From: Bacillus australimaris
Lineage (GTDB): Bacteria > Bacillota > Bacilli > Bacillales > Bacillaceae
Assembly (NCBI RefSeq): GCF_001307105.1
Contig: NZ_LGYN01000001.1
Coordinates: 1-64,000 of the forward strand
DNA length: 64,000 bases
Direction: 5' to 3'
The notes under the pieces were generated by a model. That model saw nothing but the letters and a program-made list of their open reading frames with translations, ran no database searches and was not told where the DNA came from. A program made the position numbers and the translations under genes. Below are positions 19,366-27,257 of this stretch, one piece after another (position 1 is the stretch's first letter; each line of letters starts with the position of its first letter).

Positions 19366-20634
19366 CTAGCTTCTAATCTGACCGTCACCAGACAGAAGCA
19401 GCTTTGATGTCGTGAGTGCTGGAAGTCCCATTGGCCCTCTTGCGTGCAGCTTTTGAGTGGAGATACCAATTTCAGCTCCATAGCCAAGTGCGCCGCCGTC
19501 TGTAAAGCGGGTAGATGCGTTGTGATAGACGGCCGCCGCATCGACTTCGTTTTGAAATGTGAGGGCATTTTTTTCATCGTCTGTCACGATCGCTTCTGAA
19601 TGTTTTGTGCCGTACTGATCGATATGGCTGATCGCTTCCTCCATTGAATCGACTACTTTGACCGCAAGATCAAGACTTAAATACTCATCTGTCCAATCCA
19701 CTTCCACAGCAGGAACCACGTTTGAGAAGTAAGACTGTGCTGCCTGATCGCCGTGTACAGTGACATGGTGCTCCTGCAGGGCTTCGTTCAATGCTGCTGC
19801 ATTCTCTTTCAGCCAATCGCGATGAATGATCAGTGTCTCAAGCGCATTGCATACAGCGGGACGATTCGTTTTTGCATTGATCACAATCTCAATGGCTTTT
19901 TTCACATTCGCAGTTTGGTCAATAAAGACATGGCAGTTTCCTGTCCCTGTTTCAAGCACTGGAATAGTGGATTCTTCCACCACTGTTTTAATTAAAGAAG
20001 CCCCGCCTCGCGGAATTAAGACATCGATCCATTCTTTTAGTTGAAACATCGCCTGAACCGACGAACGGTCTGTTTGTTCAATAAATTGCACCGCATCACG
20101 AGGAATCTTTGTTTGATCCAGTGCTTTATGCATCACACTGACGATGGCTTTGTTGGAAGAAATAGCGGAGGAACCGCCTTTTAATATCACTGAGTTGCCT
20201 GCCTTTAAGGCAAGGCCTGCTGCATCAACAGTGACGTTCGGTCTCGCTTCATAGATCATCCCGATCACACCGAGCGGTACTCTTCGGCTTTTCACGTGTA
20301 AGCCGTTTTCAAGAGTCCATTCATCCAATATTTCTCCAACAGGATCTGTTAGTCTCGTCACAAGCCGCAAACTTTCTGCAAACTCATGAATTCTTTCTTC
20401 GTTTAGCATTAATCGATCTAATAGTGCTTCAGAAAAGCCTTTTTCTTTTCCTTCCTCTAAATCCTTTTGATTCTCCTGTAAAATGAAGCTGCTATTTTGT
20501 TCTAGCGCTTCTGCTATTTTAAAGAGCGCCTCATTCTTTTCCTCTGTCTGAAGTAAACCTAGTTTTTTGGACACGTGCTTTGCTTTTTTCGCTTTTTCTT
20601 TGACCGATGTGACAACTTCAGCTGTCAGTGTCAT
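19366..20634 (-). CDS. proA: Gamma-glutamyl phosphate reductase
   Basis: The 422-residue enzyme makes glutamate-5-semialdehyde from glutamyl-5-phosphate with NADPH, the second proline step. Aldehyde-dehydrogenase-like motifs are present: EARPNVTVDAAGLALKAGNSVILKGGS, IPRGGASLIKTVVE, GTGNCHVF (catalytic Cys), NAKTNRPAVCNALETLIIH. AAAGGAGG precedes the ATG. It is the third gene of a proH-proJ-proA operon (18-bp gap). In B. licheniformis the equivalent three-gene operon (proHJ-proAA) is osmotically induced, and the location next to gltC parallels proHJ of B. subtilis. Confidence 0.95.
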   Translation of the reverse strand: MTLTAEVVTSVKEKAKKAKHVSKKLGLLQTEEKNEALFKIAEALEQNSSFILQENQKDLEEGKEKGFSEALLDRLMLNEERIHEFAESLRLVTRLTDPVGEILDEWTLENGLHVKSRRVPLGVIGMIYEARPNVTVDAAGLALKAGNSVILKGGSSAISSNKAIVSVMHKALDQTKIPRDAVQFIEQTDRSSVQAMFQLKEWIDVLIPRGGASLIKTVVEESTIPVLETGTGNCHVFIDQTANVKKAIEIVINAKTNRPAVCNALETLIIHRDWLKENAAALNEALQEHHVTVHGDQAAQSYFSNVVPAVEVDWTDEYLSLDLAVKVVDSMEEAISHIDQYGTKHSEAIVTDDEKNALTFQNEVDAAAVYHNASTRFTDGGALGYGAEIGISTQKLHARGPMGLPALTTSKLLLSGDGQIRS

Positions 20635-20652
20635 GAAATTCCTCCTTTGTCG

Positions 20653-21771
20653 TTAGCAGACTGGTATCGATAAATCTAAATGACAAACAAATGCTTCAAG
20701 ATCGACTACATGCACAATTTCATCCTGTAATAAGTCACTTGTAAGGGTGAGTTCATCTGACGCATAATTCACAATGCCAAGCCCTATTTCTCTTCCATCT
20801 TCATCTAATATACGTACTACATCGCCTTTTTTAAACGAACCTTTCACACTGACAATCCCATCAGAATCAAGGCTTCTCTCACGGTGCATAAGAAATTCCT
20901 GTGTTTTCTCTTGAACCACAATCTCACCTTTTGGTCCAGAATGAAAGGCAATCCACTGCTTCTTATAATTCAGCGGGGCTACATTTTCGTCAGCGGTAAA
21001 ATAAGTCCCATCCTCTGTCCCGTTGATTGCTTTGTCTAAAATGTGAGGCGTATCTGCTTTTCCTAAAAAGCCGTTGATTCCTGCGGCCATTGAAATTTTA
21101 AAGGCATCAAGCTTTGATTTCATTCCGCCTGTACCTACGCTGCTGCCTGCGTCTCCAGCAGCTGCTTCGATGTCTTCTGTGATGTCTGTTACTTCGAGAA
21201 TTTTCTTTGCATTTGGATTTGTATGAGGATTATCTTCATACAAGCCATCAATATCAGATAAAATGGCAAGGAAATCCGCATCAATGAGTCCAGCTACTTT
21301 TGCAGACAGTGTATCGTTGTCTCCAAACTTCAGCCGATTGATCGTCACTGTATCATTTTCATTTATAATAGGGATGATGCCTCGATCTAATAACACATTC
21401 ATCGTGTTGCGCACATTTTGATAGCGCGTTTCATCAGAAAAATCACTTCTTGTGATTAAGAGCTGTGAGGCAATATAACCGTGTGATAAAAACAAAGTAG
21501 AATATGATTCCATTAAAAGCCCTTGCCCAATTGAGGCAGATGCCTGTTTTTCCGGCAGTGTTTTCGGGCGATCGATAAATCCTAGTTTTCGGTAACCAGC
21601 TGCAACCGCGCCAGAAGAAACCAAAATGACTTCGTGTCCTTCATCTTTGAGTTTCACAATTTGATTGACGAGGTTTTCTAATTTTTTCAAACTAATCTCA
21701 CCTTGAAAGCTAGTAAGAGAGCTGCTTCCAATTTTCACAACAATTCGTTTTCTCTCTTTATCTGCGTACAC
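20653..21771 (-). CDS. proJ: Glutamate 5-kinase (ProJ/ProB)
   Basis: The 372-residue protein is an amino-acid kinase (residues 9-260: VVKIGSSSLTS, VSSGAVAAGYRKL, PIINENDTV, FGDNDTLSA, GTGGMKSKLDAF) followed by a PUA domain (about 280-360). It phosphorylates glutamate, the committed and normally feedback-controlled step of proline synthesis. The start is GTG (21769-21771) with AGGAG 8 bases upstream. It sits in an operon with proH and proA and no T-box, so I name it for the osmostress isozyme by position; sequence alone does not separate ProJ from ProB. Confidence 0.9.
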   Translation of the reverse strand: MYADKERKRIVVKIGSSSLTSFQGEISLKKLENLVNQIVKLKDEGHEVILVSSGAVAAGYRKLGFIDRPKTLPEKQASASIGQGLLMESYSTLFLSHGYIASQLLITRSDFSDETRYQNVRNTMNVLLDRGIIPIINENDTVTINRLKFGDNDTLSAKVAGLIDADFLAILSDIDGLYEDNPHTNPNAKKILEVTDITEDIEAAAGDAGSSVGTGGMKSKLDAFKISMAAGINGFLGKADTPHILDKAINGTEDGTYFTADENVAPLNYKKQWIAFHSGPKGEIVVQEKTQEFLMHRERSLDSDGIVSVKGSFKKGDVVRILDEDGREIGLGIVNYASDELTLTSDLLQDEIVHVVDLEAFVCHLDLSIPVC

Positions 21772-21798
21772 CTTATCACTCCTGTACCTGAGCTATAT

Positions 21799-22635
21799 TT
21801 ATATAGATACTTTTTGTTTTTGCTCATTGCTTATCTCTTTTGATCGATTGGCGGCATGTTTGACGGCCTGCTTGATCGCTTCTCCTCCGCCAAAATCATT
21901 TAATGCATTTAGTCCTGCAGCAGTTGTTCCATTTGGTGACGTAATTTTCTCTCTTAAGACAGAAGGATTTTCCTCTGTTTCTTGCAGCATTTTTGCCGCA
22001 CCGAGAAGTGTCTGTGTACCGATTTGGCGAGACAGTTCCTTTGATAAACCCGCTTCTTCGCCAACTTCTTCGATTCTTTCCATTAAGAAATAAAAGTAGG
22101 CGGGCCCGCTTCCGGCAATCCCCGTGAAAATATCCATTTGTTCTTCTTCAATGGTATAGACTTCGCCCATTTCAGATAAAAGAGCTTGACTCATGCTGAT
22201 ATGGTCATTTGTTACATAACGTCCTGCAGATAAAGCGGTCGCTGATGCCCCGATCGTACTTGACGTATTTGGCATGACCCTCATGACAGGCTGACCTTCA
22301 TGCAGCATGTCTTCAATATACGATAGCTTCACACCTGCTAGGACAGACAAGATGAGCTGATCTTTCTGAATATGAGATTTTAATGATTCAAGTGCTGCTT
22401 CAGCATCCTTTGGCTTCATGGCCAGGATCAACATATCCATTTCTTCAAAAGGAAATGAATCCATTGTGGCTGTTTGGATTCCGTATCGTTTCGTTAGTTC
22501 ATTCAATCGAAGTTGATTTTGTCTGTTTGTTGCGTAGATTTGGCCTTGCGGCATCTTTCCTGATCGCACAATCCCTGCAATCATTCCTTCCGCCATAGAA
22601 CCTGCTCCAATGAAAGCAATTTTCTTTTGATCAAT
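21799..22635 (-). CDS. proH: Pyrroline-5-carboxylate reductase with apparent ATT start
   Basis: The last proline step. The Rossmann motif IAFIGAGSMAEG lies at the N-terminus, and the C-terminal dimer domain carries GIAGSGPAYFY and ITSPNGTTAAGLN, both diagnostic. The first in-frame ATG (22594-22596) falls inside the motif and would delete the glycine loop. Upstream, the frame stays open to a TAA near 22681 with no ATG, GTG or TTG. AAGGGAGAGG (22645-22654) is followed after 9 bases by ATT (22633-22635), giving 278 residues, a normal length. I therefore start at ATT. An ATC directly after the ribosome site is less well spaced. It is first gene of the operon. Confidence 0.88.
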   Translation of the reverse strand: MDQKKIAFIGAGSMAEGMIAGIVRSGKMPQGQIYATNRQNQLRLNELTKRYGIQTATMDSFPFEEMDMLILAMKPKDAEAALESLKSHIQKDQLILSVLAGVKLSYIEDMLHEGQPVMRVMPNTSSTIGASATALSAGRYVTNDHISMSQALLSEMGEVYTIEEEQMDIFTGIAGSGPAYFYFLMERIEEVGEEAGLSKELSRQIGTQTLLGAAKMLQETEENPSVLREKITSPNGTTAAGLNALNDFGGGEAIKQAVKHAANRSKEISNEQKQKVSI

Positions 22636-22689
22636 GATATTGATCCTCTCCCTTGTTCGCTTTTTGTTCGTGTTTTTCGCACGTTAGTA

Positions 22690-22717
22690 ATCGTAACATG
22701 ATGAGAAATCGTGTCAA
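22690..22717 (-). promoter_or_regulatory. Sigma-A promoter of the proHJA operon
   Basis: On the minus strand TTGACA (22712-22717) and TACGAT (22690-22695) are 16 bp apart, with a TGn extended -10. The leader would be about 47 bases, too short for a T-box; no GGTACCGCG-type sequence is present. Confidence 0.6.
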
Positions 22718-22904
22718 GAAAGGGCCAGCGCTTTTCAAAAGTCCCGAATGCCCAGCGGACAGCTTGCTGCAAGTATGTTAGACGTGTTTTTCGAAAACAG
22801 CATTTTAGATCAAAAGAACTACACTCATTTGAATCATAGGACCCTTTCGTTCGACTGAATTCACCATTTTATTTTTGGTTTCGGTGACTTCAATTCTATT
22901 TTTT

Positions 22905-22918
22905 AGAAAGCGCTATCA
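22905..22918 (+). promoter_or_regulatory. cre-like site upstream of P450 gene
   Basis: AGAAAGCGCTATCA matches cre (TGWAANCGNTNWCA) at all but the first position. It lies 149 bp before the P450 start. The rest of the interval 22718-23066 shows only AT-rich sequence and a TTGACA at 22978-22983 without a clear -10 partner. Confidence 0.4.
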
Positions 22919-23066
22919 ATTTAATGACTTTCTATTTTCCTAAACAATGAATGTGCTTGAATCTTTCGATTAGACTATTGACATATTTTAGAAAACATGT
23001 CCGTTGAAATGATATTTTACTGGTGATACCGTGAAAGAGAAATCATGTGAAAAAGGAGCGTTCATA

Positions 23067-24263
23067 ATGAAAGTGAAAGAAAACTATGTCAATGTCATTC
23101 CAATGAAAGAAATCCGTTCTACCGATGACCTTCTTTTCCCATTCCCTATTTACAATGAGCTACGCGCGCAGAGTGATATTCGATATGATGAGACAAGAAA
23201 GTGCTGGGATCTCTTTCGATATGCGGATATCCAGTCTGTTTTGAAGCAGCCTAAAGTGTTCTCATCACAGCGAGGAAGAAGCACGTCTAAAACAAGTATT
23301 TTAACGATGGACCCTCCAAAACATACAAAGATGAGAGCGCTCGTGAATAAAGCCTTCACACCAAAGGCGATCAAGCAATTAGAAGATAAGATCAAAGACT
23401 TGACACATCATCTATTAAATCAAGTCAAGGATCAACGTACTTTTGATATCGTGCAAGATTTAGCAGCTCCCCTTCCAGTGATGATCATCGCTGAGCTTCT
23501 CGGTGCAGAGGTGCAGGACAGAGAGCTGATTAAAAAACATTCTGATTCCCTTGTAGCAGGTGCTAAAGATGAATCAAAAGAAGCCATTCAGGCTGTTGTA
23601 GATATGCAGAAACGCGCTGAAGAGGAGCTGTCCATTTATTTTGCTCATCTGATCCAAAAACGAAAAGAAGCGCCTGCCGATGACTTGATCTCGCTTCTCA
23701 TTCAAGCGGAAATTGATGGTGAGCGTTTAACGGAGAATGAATTGCTTGGCTTTTGTATTCTATTACTCGTGGCTGGAAATGAGACAACGACCAATTTAAT
23801 CACAAATGCAGTTCGGCTGCTAACAGAACAGCCGCAAATCGCCGAAGCAGTACGGCAAGATCCCTCTCTTGTTCCTCAATTGACGGAGGAAACGTTACGA
23901 TATTATCCGCCTGTTCAAGCCATTGGCCGAATCGCCGCTGAGGATGTTGAGATTGCAGGATCACGCATTGAAAAAGGAGACTACCTCATCAGCTGGGTAG
24001 CTTCGGCAAATCGGGATGAACAAAAGTTTGAAGATCCAGATACGTTCCGGCTTGACCGGAAATCAAATCCGCATATGAGCTTTGGTTTTGGCATTCATTT
24101 TTGTCTAGGTGCACCGCTCGCCCGGCTTGAAAGCAACATTGCGCTTGACGTTTTACTCCATACGTTTCAAGACATCACCTGCGCGGCAGATCAGCTAAAA
24201 CCGATTCAAAGCACGTTTGTTTTTGGGGTAAAAGAATTTCCTGTACAAGTCACTCGTTTTTAA
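23067..24263 (+). CDS. Cytochrome P450 monooxygenase
   Basis: The 398-residue soluble bacterial P450 has the I-helix oxygen-binding motif AGNETTTNLI (about residue 240), the K-helix ExxR (ETLRYYPP) and the heme-binding loop FGFGIHFCLGAPLARLE with the axial Cys. It oxidises an unknown hydrophobic substrate, needing a separate ferredoxin/reductase not encoded here. The start at 23067 (MKVKENYVNV) has AAAGGAG eight bases upstream; an in-frame ATG-like start 36 bases earlier lacks one. It resembles the CYP107/CYP109 type of Bacillus, without firm assignment. It has its own terminator. Confidence 0.93.
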   Translation: MKVKENYVNVIPMKEIRSTDDLLFPFPIYNELRAQSDIRYDETRKCWDLFRYADIQSVLKQPKVFSSQRGRSTSKTSILTMDPPKHTKMRALVNKAFTPKAIKQLEDKIKDLTHHLLNQVKDQRTFDIVQDLAAPLPVMIIAELLGAEVQDRELIKKHSDSLVAGAKDESKEAIQAVVDMQKRAEEELSIYFAHLIQKRKEAPADDLISLLIQAEIDGERLTENELLGFCILLLVAGNETTTNLITNAVRLLTEQPQIAEAVRQDPSLVPQLTEETLRYYPPVQAIGRIAAEDVEIAGSRIEKGDYLISWVASANRDEQKFEDPDTFRLDRKSNPHMSFGFGIHFCLGAPLARLESNIALDVLLHTFQDITCAADQLKPIQSTFVFGVKEFPVQVTRF

Positions 24264-24287
24264 AAGCCCCTATTCAGGGGCTTTTTT
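24262..24287 (+). terminator. Terminator of the P450 gene
   Basis: AAAAGCCCC and GGGGCTTTT form a 9-bp stem with a 6-base loop and T-run; the P450 stop codon abuts it. Confidence 0.9.
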
Positions 24288-24392
24288 CATTTTCATTCAA
24301 TTCACCATCTCTTTCTTACCTTCCACCCCCGAACATGCTAAAATAAAGTCCATACAAAGTGATAACGGAATATAGAAAGGAAGTCAAAACTC

Positions 24393-26435
24393 ATGACCGA
24401 TTTTACAGCAATGAAAGACGGAATATTCAAATCAGTTTGTTCGTTAGATTGCCCGGATCAGTGTGGTCTTTTAATACATAAAGAAAATGGAAAGATCGTG
24501 AAAGTGCAAGGAGATCCGGACCATCCTGTCACACAAGGAAACATATGCAATAAAGTGCGGAATGTCACCGCCCGTTTATATGATGAAAAACGGCTGACCA
24601 CTCCTTTAAAGCGTGTTGGCCGAAAAGGTGAAGCTCAGTTTGAGCCGATTACGTGGGAAGAAGCCATTGAAACCATTCGGCAGAAATGGACAAAGCTGAT
24701 CGAAGAAAAAGGTCCAGAAAGCATCCTGCCTTACAGCTTCTATGGGAACATGGGCAATCTGAATGCAGAAGGAATGGACCGCCGCTTTTTCTATCGTCTT
24801 GGTTCAAGCCAGTTAGACCGTACGATCTGTCAGTCAGCAGGAACGACTGGCTATAAATATACAATGGGTGCAAGCATTGGGACAGATCCTGAAGACACCA
24901 TTCATACGAAACTATTTATCTTTTGGGGCATCAATGCAGTGTCGACCAATATGCACCAAATCACACTGGCACAACAAGCAAGAAAGCAAGGAGCAAAGAT
25001 TGTCGTAATTGATGTTCACAAGAATCAAACCGGCCGGATGGCAGATTGGTTCATTCCGCTTCGTCCTGGCACTGACAGTGCGCTTGCCCTTGGCATCATG
25101 CATGTCCTTTTTAAAGAGGAACGTACAGATGAAGCATTTTTAGAAACTTACACAGTCGGCCATAAAGAGCTGCGAGAGCATGTGAAGCAATATGATCCAG
25201 ACACGGTTGAGCGCATCACCGGTGTTCCTAAAGAGGACATCATGACTCTTGCGAGAATGTATTCCGATACAACACCTTCTCTCATTCGCATTGGCAATGG
25301 TTTGCAGCATCATGATAATGGCGGAATGAGTATTCGGACCATCTCCTGCCTCCCTGCCTTAACTGGTCAGTGGCTGCATAAGGGCGGCGGTGCGATGAAA
25401 TCAAATTCTTCTTTTCTCAGCTATAATGAAGCAGCTCTTCAACGCCCGGATTTATTAAAAGAACGCACGCCTAGATCATTTAATATGAATCAGCTAGGCA
25501 GCGTGCTAACAAGCGCAGAGCCTTCCGTTGATTCTCTCTTTATCTACTCGTGCAACCCAGCGGTTGTAACACCCGAGGCAAATAAAGTCAGAGAAGGTTT
25601 GCTGAGAGAGGACTTATTTACGGTTGTGCATGACTTGTTCATGACAGAGACAGCCACTTATGCAGATCTTGTTCTGCCGGCAACTTCTGCCTTTGAAAAT
25701 GAAGATTTCTATACATCGTATTGGCATCATTATATTCAAATTCAAGAACCAGTGATAGAGCGCTATGGAGAAAGCAAATCCAATACTGAAGTATTCCGGC
25801 TGTTAGCCCATGCGATGGGTTTTGAAGATGAAGCCTTCCGTGAAACAGATGCAGAACTGATGAAGCAAGCCCTTCATCATCCAGAAAATCCGCATTATGA
25901 GGACATTTCATACGAAGCATTAAAAGAAAAGAAATGGATCAAAGCAAAACGTGGACCTTTCCAGGAATTAAAGCTTCAAACCCCAAGCGGGAAAATTGAG
26001 CTTTATTCAGAACAAATGAAAAAAGACGGGTATCCTGCACTTCCAACCTATGTACCCCTTTATCAGGAAAGTGATTATCCGCTGACGTTTATACCGGGAC
26101 CGAACCATAATTTTCTGAATTCCACCTTCTCACTTCATGAAAAGCATCAAAAGCTTGAGAAATTTCCGAAGCTTCACATGAATGAACAAGATGCCAAGGA
26201 AAGAAAGATTGAAGATGGTGACATGGTGCGTGTGCTGAACGATCGAGGAGAATGTGAGCTTGTCGTGTCAGTCGGTCACAATGTTTTATCTGGTGCGGTG
26301 GTCAGTCAAGGGTTATGGGCAGATCAAAAAGGCAAAAAGCATCTCGTCAATGGATTAACACCTGATCGATTGGCAGATATGGGCGGCGGCGCAACGTTCT
26401 TTTCTGGCAGAGTGGAAGTTGAAAAATTGTCATAG
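24393..26435 (+). CDS. Molybdopterin-dependent oxidoreductase (YyaE-like)
   Basis: The 680-residue protein of the DMSO-reductase superfamily starts with a [4Fe-4S] motif (CSLDCPDQCGLLIH, then GNICNK: cysteines near 17, 21, 25 and 53). The molybdopterin domains follow, with FWGINAVSTN, QQARKQGAKIVVIDV and the C-terminal MopB domain around FIPGPNHNFLN...GDMVRVLNDRGECELVV. No twin-arginine signal is visible, so it is probably cytoplasmic. The substrate is unknown. AGAAAGGAAG precedes the ATG. It is a single-gene unit ending at a strong terminator shared with xynA. Confidence 0.88.
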   Translation: MTDFTAMKDGIFKSVCSLDCPDQCGLLIHKENGKIVKVQGDPDHPVTQGNICNKVRNVTARLYDEKRLTTPLKRVGRKGEAQFEPITWEEAIETIRQKWTKLIEEKGPESILPYSFYGNMGNLNAEGMDRRFFYRLGSSQLDRTICQSAGTTGYKYTMGASIGTDPEDTIHTKLFIFWGINAVSTNMHQITLAQQARKQGAKIVVIDVHKNQTGRMADWFIPLRPGTDSALALGIMHVLFKEERTDEAFLETYTVGHKELREHVKQYDPDTVERITGVPKEDIMTLARMYSDTTPSLIRIGNGLQHHDNGGMSIRTISCLPALTGQWLHKGGGAMKSNSSFLSYNEAALQRPDLLKERTPRSFNMNQLGSVLTSAEPSVDSLFIYSCNPAVVTPEANKVREGLLREDLFTVVHDLFMTETATYADLVLPATSAFENEDFYTSYWHHYIQIQEPVIERYGESKSNTEVFRLLAHAMGFEDEAFRETDAELMKQALHHPENPHYEDISYEALKEKKWIKAKRGPFQELKLQTPSGKIELYSEQMKKDGYPALPTYVPLYQESDYPLTFIPGPNHNFLNSTFSLHEKHQKLEKFPKLHMNEQDAKERKIEDGDMVRVLNDRGECELVVSVGHNVLSGAVVSQGLWADQKGKKHLVNGLTPDRLADMGGGATFFSGRVEVEKLS

Positions 26436-26442
26436 AAAGAAG

Positions 26443-26470
26443 AAAAGCCAGCAAAATTGCTGGCTTTTTT
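26443..26470. terminator. Bidirectional terminator between oxidoreductase and xynA
   Basis: AAAAGCCAGCAA and TTGCTGGCTTTT form a perfect 12-bp stem with a 2-base loop and T-run, 7 bp from the end of xynA. Confidence 0.9.
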
Positions 26471-26477
26471 ATATGCT

Positions 26478-27164
26478 TTATTGTCCAATAAACAGCTGGT
26501 TGGTCATTACATTCGCACTTCCGCTACTTTGGTAGCCTTCTACAGTAAATGCCGTTTCATACATTTTGCCCATTGGCATCCCTAAGCTTTCCCATTTTTT
26601 AAAATGTGCACTGACGGAGACTGTTCCGCTTGTACGTTTTGTTTGACGTACACTCCAATATTGCTTGAAGGTCGCAATCCCGATAATGGAAGGCTGATTG
26701 ACGCGGGTCGTTTCATAAATGTCATATGTGCCTCCATCGGCATAAAATGATCCTTTATACGCTCCTGTTGGACGATACGTGCCCCATGAATCAACAATGT
26801 AGTATTCTGCTAGTGGAGATTGTGTCCAGCCATAGACACATAAATAGGAATTCCCGCCTGGGTTAAAGTTTGCGTTGTAATTGATGGAGATGTTGCCAAG
26901 TTGATGATGAGTTTTAGTGGAATCGAACTTCTTTCCTTTCCGAAATAAAGCATTTCCGATACTGTTCCAGCCTGCACTAAATGCCCCGCCGTTATTGAGT
27001 GTCATCGAGGTATTTCCATAATCCTTCCATAATTCATAATCGTACCCGCTATGTGAGCCCATTTCATTATTATAAATCGTTTTCGCATCAACTGGTACAG
27101 CAGTCAGTGTCAGCACTAGTCCAATACACATAACAAACAAAAGCCTCAATCTTTTCAAATTCAT
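26478..27164 (-). CDS. xynA: Secreted endo-1,4-beta-xylanase, GH11
   Basis: The 228-residue protein has a signal peptide (about residues 1-27, ..[10 protein letters not shown]) and a GH11 jelly-roll. Catalytic residues are E120 (nucleophile, in [12 protein letters not shown]) and E209 (acid/base, in [12 protein letters not shown]). It cuts the xylan backbone outside the cell into oligoxylosides, which XynP imports and XynB splits. Sequence and length agree with the XynA of B. pumilus as I remember it. AAGGAGAGG precedes the ATG. It lies 93 bp after xylB with no terminator between, so read-through from the xylAB transcript is possible; no convincing separate promoter was found. Confidence 0.97.
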   Translation of the reverse strand: MNLKRLRLLFVMCIGLVLTLTAVPVDAKTIYNNEMGSHSGYDYELWKDYGNTSMTLNNGGAFSAGWNSIGNALFRKGKKFDSTKTHHQLGNISINYNANFNPGGNSYLCVYGWTQSPLAEYYIVDSWGTYRPTGAYKGSFYADGGTYDIYETTRVNQPSIIGIATFKQYWSVRQTKRTSGTVSVSAHFKKWESLGMPMGKMYETAFTVEGYQSSGSANVMTNQLFIGQ

Positions 27165-27257
27165 TTTCCATCCCTCTCCTTTTTCATTCGTATTGTTCTG
27201 TCTTCTCTAAGATGAATAAAGCGAGCCCATCACCTCCTTTCATATAATCCTTCTCTT

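Noticed and set aside
22594..22596. ATG as the start of proH
   Set aside because: It lies inside the GAGSMAE loop and would remove the NADP-binding glycine motif; no ribosome site is at the right distance.
22636..23030. T-box riboswitch upstream of the proline operon
   Set aside because: No GGTACCGCG-type T-box sequence or specifier hairpin on the minus strand; the predicted leader is only about 47 bases.
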